A DNA stretch of 6,461 bases from assembly GCA_036311285.1 (NCBI GenBank), contig JAXJQF010000065.1, forward strand, positions 1 through 6,461. Reading direction: 5' to 3'. The translations under genes and the position numbers were made by a program. Numbering within the stretch: the first letter of the stretch is position 1; each line of letters begins with the position of its first letter. Shown in pieces: positions 1-6,324 of this stretch. Below the pieces are notes generated by a model. The model did no database searches and had not been told where the DNA came from. It worked only from the letters and a program-made list of their open reading frames with translations. Source of the stretch: JAXJQF01 sp036311285 (lineage in GTDB: Bacteria > Pseudomonadota > Gammaproteobacteria > Enterobacterales > Succinivibrionaceae).

Positions 1-2
1 AT

Positions 3-86
3 TATTATAATAATGATAGAATACAGCAAAAATTAAAAGGCAGAACTCCTAGTGAAGTAAGAAATTCTGCCTTAAAATATGTATAA
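3..86 (+). CDS. IS3-family transposase (OrfB) C-terminus, partial
   Basis: Only the last 27 codons and the TAA stop (84-86) are present; the 5' part lies to the left of the window. The peptide starts YYNNDRIQQKLKG and continues with RTPSEVRN. This is the characteristic tail of IS3/IS150 OrfB integrases (YYNNxRIQxKLKGxSPxxYR), just after the catalytic DDE domain. In this family the protein, usually made as an OrfAB frameshift fusion, cuts and joins the IS ends. The stop lies 33 bp before the inferred IS terminus, the usual arrangement. The stretch is too short for an ORF caller but the motif match is strong. Whether the full gene is intact cannot be seen. Confidence 0.85.
   Translation, partial: YYNNDRIQQKLKGRTPSEVRNSALKYV
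37..73 (-). terminator. Hairpin with T-rich tail for minus-strand transcripts leaving the c-di-GMP gene
   Basis: AAGGCAGAA (37-45) pairs with TTCTGCCTT (65-73), a 9-bp stem with a 19-nt loop. On the minus strand the stem is followed by TTTTAATTTTTG, so it fits a rho-independent terminator for transcription arriving from the gene at 163-1932. On the plus strand there is no T tract. The hairpin lies inside the IS transposase coding region, so it came with the element. The long loop lowers confidence. Confidence 0.45.
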
Positions 87-162
87 GTTTTATTTGTTCA
101 ACTTATGGGGTGCACTCCAATATTAAAGGAACTTTTTTAAACTATAATTTAAACAATAAATA

Positions 163-1932
163 CTATTGGTTAAATGTACTTACATAACTAGTAAAACTTT
201 CTATATCCATTGGCCTAGAATAATAGAATCCTTGAATGTTTTCAATCTTAGACGATAAAAGAAAAGCCCTATCCTTCTCGTTTTCAACCCCTATTGCTGT
301 AATAGTTCCCTTAAATTCATTAACAATCATTACAAAGATATTTAACATCTTCTTCGACGTTTCATTATCTGATATGTTACAAATAACATCCTTACTAATC
401 TTAAATTCATCAATTTGATAATTAGCAATACTATTTATATTAGAAGCATTTGCTCCAAAATCATCTATTACTACCTTTACCCCTAATTCCTTAATCTTCT
501 TTAAGATTTCATTAGACGTATTATAAAGCTTTGTAAATACAGTTTCCGAAAACTCTAATTGTAAATATTCTGGCGAATAATTAAATTCTTCCAATAAATT
601 CTGAAGCATATTCACAAAGTCTTGATTTACAATCTGTTTATATGACATATTAACAGACAATGGCAACATCTTTCCTGCCGCCTTACTAATTTCTGAATTA
701 GTCTTTAGCGCTTTTCGTAAAACCCAATTACTTATTTCAACAATTAAATTACTTTCATCAGCAACCCCAAGGAAATCTAAAGGAACTAATGTACCTAAGT
801 TCTTATTCTCCCAACGTAATAAAGCCTCATATCCTTTAAGTTCTTTTCCATCTAAGGATAATTTAGGTTGATACTCTAAATAAAACTCTTTTTGACCTAA
901 AGCCGTTTGAAGTTCAAGCTCAATTATATTCTTCTTAAAGTATCCTTCCCCAATTTCTTTTTCAAAAATCACATATCTCTTTTCAGGATTTTTCTTAGCA
1001 TATGATAATGCTATGTCAGCCATTCGAATAAGACCTTTATAATCTTTAGAATGATCTGGGTATACTGACGCACCAACAAAGAAATCAACTCTTATGCTGT
1101 TGTCATATACACTATAAACATCCCTTAATACTGATAAAATTGATAATATCTCTTTCTTTATAAAGTCATCTGTATCATATTTTGGAACAACTACAGTAAA
1201 TTCGTCACCACCAAATCTACCAACCAACAAACCTCTATCTTGAGAATAACGTTTAAGCTTTTCAGCAACACACTTTAATATCTCATCTCCAACCACATGA
1301 CCGTATGTTTCATTAATATGTTGAAACTTTTTAATATCAATTAAGAAAATTGCTAATTTATTACCGTTATCTTTTGCTGCCAACAAACACTTATCAATCT
1401 CAATTGAAAGATAAACTCTATTTGGTATACCTGTTAAATAATCATTATATACAATATTGTTTAGAGTTATTTCTTTCTTCTTTACAGCTGTTACGTTAAA
1501 AGAAATACCTCCTAATGCATATAACTCATCGTTTTCATTAATTAGCGGGAACTTTATGGTTTCATACCATAGACCAGACTTTTCATTTTCCTTGTATCTA
1601 TATACCTTTCTTGAGTTTATTACATATTCATCATCTCTAACATATCCCCTTGCAAGTTTTAAAGGAGATATATCATAGTCTGTAAGGCCGTATAACTCTT
1701 CACGAGGGCAATCAAACATCTTAGCGTAATATGAATTTACCCATGTTAATTTTAAATTTTTAGTTTTAAACCAAATCGGATAATGAATCAAATCACACAA
1801 GGTCTGAAAATTAAAAACCTCTGTTTCTAATTTCTTTCTTTTTGAATATTCTTTATATAAGACAAGTGATAAAACTACTACCACTATCAATAGCAACAAA
1901 ACTAAAGCTGACAATATCACCAATTTAATCAC
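163..1932 (-). CDS. Membrane-anchored PAS-GGDEF-EAL protein (diguanylate cyclase with possibly impaired phosphodiesterase domain)
   Basis: A 589-aa signalling protein that makes and/or breaks cyclic di-GMP at the inner membrane. One hydrophobic helix (about residues 4-26) anchors it. A PAS sensor follows (about 40-150; NPxF-like region at WVNSYYAKMF, end GGISFNVTAV). The GGDEF domain (about 160-325) has DYLTGIPNR, Asp199, Asn207, Asp216 and an intact GGDEF at 241-245. The RxxD inhibitory site is absent: the two positions are Asp and Leu. The EAL domain (about 335-585) keeps EALLR (Glu369), Asn428, Glu460, Asp490-Asp491, Lys511, Glu550 and Gln567, but the AEGVE motif reads AIGVE (Ile547), and the loop after DDFG reads ANASN rather than TGYSS. 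Cyclase activity is therefore likely and phosphodiesterase activity doubtful. The start is GTG, four codons after an in-frame TAA, with no clear Shine-Dalgarno; GTG at codon 5 is a possible alternative. It is probably monocistronic; no convincing promoter was found. Confidence 0.93.
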   Translation of the reverse strand: MIKLVILSALVLLLLIVVVVLSLVLYKEYSKRKKLETEVFNFQTLCDLIHYPIWFKTKNLKLTWVNSYYAKMFDCPREELYGLTDYDISPLKLARGYVRDDEYVINSRKVYRYKENEKSGLWYETIKFPLINENDELYALGGISFNVTAVKKKEITLNNIVYNDYLTGIPNRVYLSIEIDKCLLAAKDNGNKLAIFLIDIKKFQHINETYGHVVGDEILKCVAEKLKRYSQDRGLLVGRFGGDEFTVVVPKYDTDDFIKKEILSILSVLRDVYSVYDNSIRVDFFVGASVYPDHSKDYKGLIRMADIALSYAKKNPEKRYVIFEKEIGEGYFKKNIIELELQTALGQKEFYLEYQPKLSLDGKELKGYEALLRWENKNLGTLVPLDFLGVADESNLIVEISNWVLRKALKTNSEISKAAGKMLPLSVNMSYKQIVNQDFVNMLQNLLEEFNYSPEYLQLEFSETVFTKLYNTSNEILKKIKELGVKVVIDDFGANASNINSIANYQIDEFKISKDVICNISDNETSKKMLNIFVMIVNEFKGTITAIGVENEKDRAFLLSSKIENIQGFYYSRPMDIESFTSYVSTFNQ

Positions 1933-2045
1933 CGCTTGTTATTTAATATATTTATAATTTTATAGTTAGTTCTATTTGAATTTTTACATATTTTTTTATC
2001 TTTATCCATCATTTAATTCTAACATTGTTATATTTTTATACATCA

Positions 2046-2086
2046 CTCAAAATAAATAATGGAGAATGATTTTCACTCTCCATTAT
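2046..2086 (-). terminator. Rho-independent terminator of groES-groEL
   Basis: ATAATGGAGA (2056-2065) pairs with TCTCCATTAT (2077-2086), a 10-bp stem. It can extend past an A-C mismatch by a further TGA/TCA pairing. On the minus strand it is followed by TTATTTATTTT. It starts 44 bp after the groEL stop, and its position and orientation fit the end of the chaperonin operon. It also separates that operon from the c-di-GMP gene on the same strand. Confidence 0.75.
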
Positions 2087-2129
2087 AAAAACTAATTAAT
2101 AGATAAAATTGAGCAAATAGCTAGGGAAA

Positions 2130-3770
2130 TTACATCATTCCGCCCATGCCGCCCATACCACCCATGCCCATATCAGGAGCAGCAGATTCCTTCTTTGGCA
2201 TATCAGTGATCATACATTCAGTAGTAATCATTAAACCTGCGATTGATGCAGCGTATTGTAATGCACTACGTGTAACCTTAGTTGGGTCTAAAATACCCAT
2301 TTCTAACATGTCACCATATTGCTCAGTAGCAGCATTGTAACCATAGTTACCTTGACCACGCTTAACTTCATTACATACTACTGACGCTTCTTCACCCGCA
2401 TTAACAACGATTTGACGTAATGGAGCTTCCATAGCTTTTAACGCAACACGAATACCAACATTTTGATCTTCGTTATCACCCTTTAAATCTGCTAAAGTAG
2501 AAGCTACTCTTACTAAAGCAACACCACCACCAGCAACAACACCTTCTTCTACTGCTGCACGAGTTGCATGTAAAGCATCATCAACACGATCCTTCTTTTC
2601 CTTCATAGCAACTTCAGTAGCACCACCAACCTTAATAACAGCAACACCACCTGCTAATTTAGCAACACGTTCTTGTAACTTTTCTTTATCATATTCTGAA
2701 GTAGATGTTTCAATAGCTTGACGAATTTGAACAACTCTACCTTCGATAGCGTCTTTTTCTCCATAACCATCGATAATTGTAGTGTTATCTTTTGTCACAA
2801 CTACTCTCTTAGCACGACCTAAATCGTTAATTGTTGCAGCTTCTAACTTCATACCAATATCTTCAGAAATAACTGTACCATTTGTTAATACAGCTATATC
2901 TTGTAACATTGCCTTACGACGGTCACCAAAACCTGGAGCCTTAACAGCTGCAACCTTAACAATACCACGCATATTGTTAACAACTAATGTTGCTAAAGCT
3001 TCGCTTTCTACATCTTCAGCAATAATTAATAATGGCTTACCAGCTTTTGAAACGCCTTCTAATACTGCTAAGATGTCACGAATATTTGATACCTTCTTAT
3101 CAACCAATAAGATATATGGTTCATCAAATTCAACCGTAGCACCTTCTGGCTTATTAACGAAATATGGTGATAAGTAACCTCTATCAAATTGCATACCTTC
3201 AACAATATCTAATTGATCTTCAAAGCTCTTACCGTCTTCTACAGTAATAACACCATCACGACCAACCTTTTCCATTGCTTCAGCAATTAAATTCCCAACT
3301 GATTCATCAGAATTAGCACTGATTGTACCTACTTGAGCAATCGCCTTAGAATCTGTGCAAGCTGTCGATAACTTCTTTAATTCTTCAACAGCAGCGTTAA
3401 CACACTTATCAATACCACGCTTTAAATCCATTGGATTCATACCAGCTGCTACTGACTTTAAACCTTCGTTAATAATTGCTTGAGCTAAAACTGTTGCTGT
3501 AGTTGTACCGTCACCTGCTGCATCATTAGCCTTAGAAGCAACTTCTTTAACCATTTGTGCACCCATGTTTTGGAACTTATCGTCTAATTCAATTTCCTTT
3601 GCTACAGAAACACCATCCTTTGTAATAACAGGTGAACCATAAGTCTTATCTAAAACAACATTTCTACCCTTTGGGCCTAAAGTAACCTTTACCGCATTAG
3701 CTAAAACATTAACACCTTCTAACATCTTAACGCGTGCGTCATTTCCAAAAACTACATCTTTTGCAGACAT
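2130..3770 (-). CDS. groL: 60-kDa chaperonin GroEL
   Basis: A 546-aa, full-length group I chaperonin (E. coli 548 aa). It forms the double-ring, 14-subunit cytoplasmic chamber that encloses non-native proteins under the GroES lid and folds them in an ATP-driven cycle. Visible hallmarks are the nucleotide-binding TLGPKGRNVVLDK segment near residues 30-42, DGTTT with Asp87, and the hydrolysis residue Asp398 in VDDALHATRAAVEEG. Apical substrate-binding residues Leu234, Leu237, Val263 and Val264 are kept, and the tail is the flexible GGM repeat ending GGMGGMM. Nothing is truncated or degenerate. The ATG is preceded by AGGA (3780-3783) at 9-nt spacing. It is the second gene of the operon, 32 bp after groES, and is presumably co-transcribed from the heat-shock promoter near 4180-4206. 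Confidence 0.99.
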   Translation of the reverse strand: MSAKDVVFGNDARVKMLEGVNVLANAVKVTLGPKGRNVVLDKTYGSPVITKDGVSVAKEIELDDKFQNMGAQMVKEVASKANDAAGDGTTTATVLAQAIINEGLKSVAAGMNPMDLKRGIDKCVNAAVEELKKLSTACTDSKAIAQVGTISANSDESVGNLIAEAMEKVGRDGVITVEDGKSFEDQLDIVEGMQFDRGYLSPYFVNKPEGATVEFDEPYILLVDKKVSNIRDILAVLEGVSKAGKPLLIIAEDVESEALATLVVNNMRGIVKVAAVKAPGFGDRRKAMLQDIAVLTNGTVISEDIGMKLEAATINDLGRAKRVVVTKDNTTIIDGYGEKDAIEGRVVQIRQAIETSTSEYDKEKLQERVAKLAGGVAVIKVGGATEVAMKEKKDRVDDALHATRAAVEEGVVAGGGVALVRVASTLADLKGDNEDQNVGIRVALKAMEAPLRQIVVNAGEEASVVCNEVKRGQGNYGYNAATEQYGDMLEMGILDPTKVTRSALQYAASIAGLMITTECMITDMPKKESAAPDMGMGGMGGMGGMM

Positions 3771-3802
3771 CTTTATATTTCCTAAACTATTTAAATCAAA
3801 TA

Positions 3803-4096
3803 TTATTCTTCAATTACAGCTAAAATATCAGTTTCAGATAAAATTAATACTTCTTCGCCGTCTAACTTTTCTTTCTTGCTTGCATAACCTTCGTTAAACA
3901 CAACAACATCACCAACCTTAACAGCCATTGGTTTAACAGTACCGTTATCTAAAATACGACCAGTACCAACTGCGATAACTTCACCTCTAGTTGATTTATC
4001 AACAGCTGAACCAGTTAAAACGATACCACCTGCAGATGTTGCTTCTACATCTTTACGCTTTACAATAACACGATCGTGTAATGGACGAATTGTCAT
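3803..4096 (-). CDS. groS: 10-kDa co-chaperonin GroES
   Basis: A 97-aa protein, the usual length for the family, forming the seven-membered lid that caps GroEL and sets off substrate encapsulation. It begins MTIRPLHDRVIVKR, the family signature. The mobile loop that docks on GroEL (about residues 17-34; TSAGGIVLTGSAVDKSTRGE) is followed by the core strands KVGDVVVFNEGYASKK and the C-terminal EEVLILSETDILAVIEE. It is first in the operon. The start is fixed by family alignment, yet no Shine-Dalgarno lies within normal distance. The only good one, GGAGG at 4129-4133, is 32 nt upstream with a hairpin between (separate entry). A sigma-32-type promoter precedes it. Confidence 0.98.
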   Translation of the reverse strand: MTIRPLHDRVIVKRKDVEATSAGGIVLTGSAVDKSTRGEVIAVGTGRILDNGTVKPMAVKVGDVVVFNEGYASKKEKLDGEEVLILSETDILAVIEE

Positions 4097-4133
4097 AATG
4101 CTTTTAAATAAAGGCTCTATCCTTTATTCCTCC
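4097..4133 (-). promoter_or_regulatory. groES leader: Shine-Dalgarno separated from the start codon by a hairpin
   Basis: In the mRNA sense the order is GGAGG (4133-4129), then a perfect 8-bp hairpin AATAAAGG-ATAGAG-CCTTTATT (4128-4107), then TAAAAGCATT (4106-4097) and the groES ATG. The linear distance from GGAGG to ATG is 32 nt, too far for ordinary initiation. With the hairpin folded, 10 unpaired nt remain, a workable spacing. No other purine-rich site lies near the ATG. The repeat is not CIRCE (no TTAGCACTC/GAGTGCTAA). A protein operator is an alternative reading. Confidence 0.6.
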
Positions 4134-4178
4134 GTAAAATTATGAAAAATTACTCAAACTTATTTATCTAATACACTA

Positions 4179-4206
4179 CATAGGGGCATATATTGATATA
4201 TTCAAG
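4179..4206 (-). promoter_or_regulatory. Sigma-32 (RpoH) heat-shock promoter of groES-groEL
   Basis: On the minus strand, CTTGAA (4206-4201) is followed after 14 nt by CCCCTATG (4186-4179). This closely matches the RpoH consensus CTTGAA, 13-15 nt, CCCCATnT. Transcription would start near 4172, giving a leader of about 75 nt. It is the expected control of groE in gammaproteobacteria. A TATAAT hexamer further upstream (4231-4226) has no good -35 partner, so a vegetative promoter is not claimed. Confidence 0.85.
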
Positions 4207-4253
4207 ACTTAAAAATAAAAAAATTATTATATTTATGAAAATTGTTCAAATCA

Positions 4254-4282
4254 TTGTCGAATACAATTACTAATTTTAAAAT
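4254..4282 (+). promoter_or_regulatory. Candidate sigma-70 promoter of dsbD
   Basis: TTGTCG (4254-4259) and TAAAAT (4277-4282) are separated by 17 nt, matching the sigma-70 consensus at 4 of 6 and 5 of 6 positions. The start would fall near 4289, about 70 nt before the dsbD ATG at 4358. A second -10-like TATAAA at 4317-4322 lacks a good -35. In DNA this AT-rich such matches arise easily by chance. Confidence 0.35.
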
Positions 4283-4344
4283 TTTCAATAGCTAAACTCT
4301 ATTTTCAACGTGTTTTTATAAAATATGTTAAAATCTAGACAACT

Positions 4345-4350
4345 AGAGGA
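4345..4350 (+). promoter_or_regulatory. Ribosome binding site that decides the dsbD start
   Basis: AGAGGA lies 7 nt before the ATG at 4358, an ideal spacing. The in-frame upstream ATG at 4325 is preceded only by T/A-rich sequence and would put the binding site inside the gene. The start at 4358 is therefore preferred. Confidence 0.75.
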
Positions 4351-4357
4351 TAACAAA

Positions 4358-6268
4358 ATGACAATTAAATCTGAAAATTTATTAAGTATAAAAACACTCA
4401 AACCTTCATCATTAACTCCATTATCTCTTGTTCTTTTTGTATTATGCTTATTACTCTTAACACATAATACATATGCAACAGATAATCTTAATGAATATCC
4501 ACATAACTCTAGTAGCAGTACAAACATTAATAATATTAATAGATTTAATGACAGTAACCTAAGTTACACAAGCCTAAATTCTAATAACCTAAAAACTAAG
4601 AAGTACCTAAAAGCTGATCAGGCATTTACTTATATAGTTAATCAAGATAACAAAACAGTAACTATAGACTTTATCATCGCTCCAAAATATTACCTATATG
4701 TTGAACGTTTCGATTTTAAAGCAAACAATAATGAAATAATAGATATCACGCTTCCAGAAGGTATTGAACATGGTGATGAATACATGGGCTTGTCACACAT
4801 ACTTTTTAATAACGCAAGCATAAAACTACAATTAAAAGATATTCAATCAAATGCAACAATCACCATGAGATACCAAGGTTGTACAGAGGGAATGTGTTAC
4901 CCTCCAATCTTTAAAGATATCAACTTACAGGTACCAGATAACAATAATATTCATAATCCAATATCTCAGAAAACTGAAACCACTGAGACCAATATTACTT
5001 CAAATATTATTGAAAACAATACTTTTCAAAAGATTGAACCAACAAGCGAATCTCATAAGCTGTATCATGATATTAAATCTAAAAATATATTCTTAGGACT
5101 GCTTGCTTTTATTGCTTTTGGTGTTTTATTAGGTTTTACTCCTTGTGTTTTCCCTATGTATCCAATATGGGCGAGTGTTATACTTGGCAACAGAAATAAA
5201 ACTCCTAAAACAGCTCTTATTTACTCATTCATCTATGCACAAGGGATAGCAATAACATATATGCTTATAGGTATATCTATTGCTGCAATCGGTGCAAAAC
5301 TTCAATCATATTTACAAAGTCCATATTTTTTAATTCCATTAAGCGCTTTATTTATAGTACTTGCCTTATCTATGTTTGGATTATTTGATATAACATTACC
5401 AAGTAAATTTACTAACAAATTAAATGACAAATCTTCAAAGATCCAAGGAGGTTCTGTTATTGGTGTATTCTTAATGGGGGTTATCTCTGCCATTGTTGCG
5501 TCACCTTGCACCACAGCACCACTGGCTGGTGCCTTAATGTTTATCATACAAGATGGCTCAATGCTTAAAGGTGGCTTATATTTATACTTTTTAGGAATAG
5601 GTTTTTGTTCTCCTTTATTCATTCTTGGCATTCTTGGTCAAAAATTTATGCCTAAAAACGGAACATGGATGATTACTATTAAAAATATATGTGGTTACAT
5701 TCTTTTAACAGTACCTATATTCATTCTAAGTAATACAGTATCTACAGAAATAATAGTATTTTACTCTAGTGCTATATTATTTATTTTTGTTAGTTTTATT
5801 TTAATAAAGCTAATCTCATTCAAGAAACTTATTTCAACAACTGTTAAATATACGATAATTTCAATTGCTTTTACACTAAGCTTAGTTAATAGCTATATAA
5901 TTATAAACAATCAAAATAATGATAATCATGTTAATTCTTTAAATCAATTTATAACTATAAACTCAATTGAAGAACTGCATCAAATTTTACAAAGCAATGA
6001 CAAAGTCTTACTAGATATAAGAGCTGATTGGTGCACGTCATGTAAAGAGTACGAAACTAAAGTATTTACAAATCAGAAAATTATCAATAAATTTAAAGAA
6101 TACCGACTTCTGAAATTAGATATTACAGAAAGTAACGATTTAAATGAAAAAATTCTAGAAAAATATAAAATCGTTGGAGCTCCTACAATTATCATTTTTG
6201 ATAAGACAACAGAAAAACAACGAATCAATGGCTTTTATGTAGCTGAAGAACTTATTAAATTCTTATAA
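4358..6268 (+). CDS. dsbD: Thiol:disulfide interchange protein DsbD
   Basis: From the ATG at 4358 the protein is 636 aa (E. coli 565). It moves electrons from cytoplasmic thioredoxin across the inner membrane to periplasmic partners such as DsbC and the cytochrome c maturation pathway. A signal peptide spans residues 1-40 (hydrophobic core about 22-34, likely cut after NTYA). An Asn/Ser-rich stretch (about 41-80) follows, then the alpha domain (about 81-193) with YYLY and the pair Cys175/Cys180 in GCTEGMCYPP. The membrane beta domain (about 244-516, about eight helices) has Cys263 in GFTPCVFP and Cys384 in SPCTTAPL. The thioredoxin-like gamma domain (about 525-636) has DWCTSCKE (Cys559/Cys562) and a cis-Pro segment VGAPT. 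All six redox cysteines are present. Oddities are the Cys-x4-Cys spacing in the alpha domain (E. coli x5), Tyr in place of the cap-loop Phe, and long low-complexity linkers. It is transcribed away from groES and looks monocistronic. Confidence 0.96.
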   Translation: MTIKSENLLSIKTLKPSSLTPLSLVLFVLCLLLLTHNTYATDNLNEYPHNSSSSTNINNINRFNDSNLSYTSLNSNNLKTKKYLKADQAFTYIVNQDNKTVTIDFIIAPKYYLYVERFDFKANNNEIIDITLPEGIEHGDEYMGLSHILFNNASIKLQLKDIQSNATITMRYQGCTEGMCYPPIFKDINLQVPDNNNIHNPISQKTETTETNITSNIIENNTFQKIEPTSESHKLYHDIKSKNIFLGLLAFIAFGVLLGFTPCVFPMYPIWASVILGNRNKTPKTALIYSFIYAQGIAITYMLIGISIAAIGAKLQSYLQSPYFLIPLSALFIVLALSMFGLFDITLPSKFTNKLNDKSSKIQGGSVIGVFLMGVISAIVASPCTTAPLAGALMFIIQDGSMLKGGLYLYFLGIGFCSPLFILGILGQKFMPKNGTWMITIKNICGYILLTVPIFILSNTVSTEIIVFYSSAILFIFVSFILIKLISFKKLISTTVKYTIISIAFTLSLVNSYIIINNQNNDNHVNSLNQFITINSIEELHQILQSNDKVLLDIRADWCTSCKEYETKVFTNQKIINKFKEYRLLKLDITESNDLNEKILEKYKIVGAPTIIIFDKTTEKQRINGFYVAEELIKFL

Positions 6269-6279
6269 AACATAAAAAC

Positions 6280-6312
6280 AGAAAGAGCAGTTTAAAACTG
6301 CTCTTTCTTTTT
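6280..6312. terminator. Rho-independent terminator after dsbD, probably bidirectional
   Basis: AGAAAGAGCAG (6280-6290) pairs perfectly with CTGCTCTTTCT (6298-6308), an 11-bp stem; TTT/AAA in the loop could extend it. It begins 11 bp after the dsbD stop and runs into T5 (6308-6312) on the plus strand. On the minus strand the stem is followed by GTTTTT, so it could also stop transcripts coming out of the insertion sequence on the right. Confidence 0.85.
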
Positions 6313-6324
6313 AGTCTTTTAAAT

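Larger units (their letters stand above)
1..119 (+). mobile_element. Right end of an IS3-family (IS150-like) insertion sequence, truncated by the window edge
   Basis: The segment holds the last codons of an IS3-type transposase followed by a terminus. Read inward on the minus strand from position 119, the end begins TGGAGTGCACCCCAT and continues AAGTTGAACA. This resembles the IS150-group inverted-repeat pattern (TG, then GTGCACCCC, then AAGTTGGACA) and gives the expected CA at the plus-strand outer edge. The boundary at 119 is inferred from this pattern. The left end and the target duplication are outside the window, so the element's completeness cannot be judged. It abuts the 3' side of the c-di-GMP gene. 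Confidence 0.7.

Noticed and set aside
236..418. 60-aa plus-strand open frame, and a similar 73-aa one at 1457-1678, inside the c-di-GMP gene
   Set aside because: Both are antisense shadows of conserved EAL and PAS coding sequence.
2782..3177. 131-aa plus-strand open frame inside groEL
   Set aside because: It is antisense to the conserved groEL frame, has no ribosome site or recognisable domain, and is explained by groEL codon bias.
4107..4128. CIRCE/HrcA operator in the groES leader
   Set aside because: The inverted repeat AATAAAGG/CCTTTATT has a 6-nt spacer and no resemblance to TTAGCACTC-N9-GAGTGCTAA; a sigma-32 promoter is present instead.
4253..4283. Small inverted repeats (ATTGT/ACAAT; AATTTTAAAATT) between groES and dsbD
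   Set aside because: Five- to six-base A/T-rich arms are expected by chance in DNA of this composition and match no operator I recognise.
4325..4357. Earlier in-frame ATG for dsbD at 4325
   Set aside because: It has no Shine-Dalgarno and lengthens the signal peptide further; AGAGGA ideally positions the ATG at 4358.
4285..4527. 80-aa minus-strand open frame over the dsbD 5' end and intergenic region
   Set aside because: It mirrors the dsbD signal-peptide region and has no homology signal or ribosome site.
5302..5631. 109-aa minus-strand open frame inside dsbD
   Set aside because: It is antisense to conserved membrane helices and the SPCTTAPL motif of dsbD, with no support of its own.
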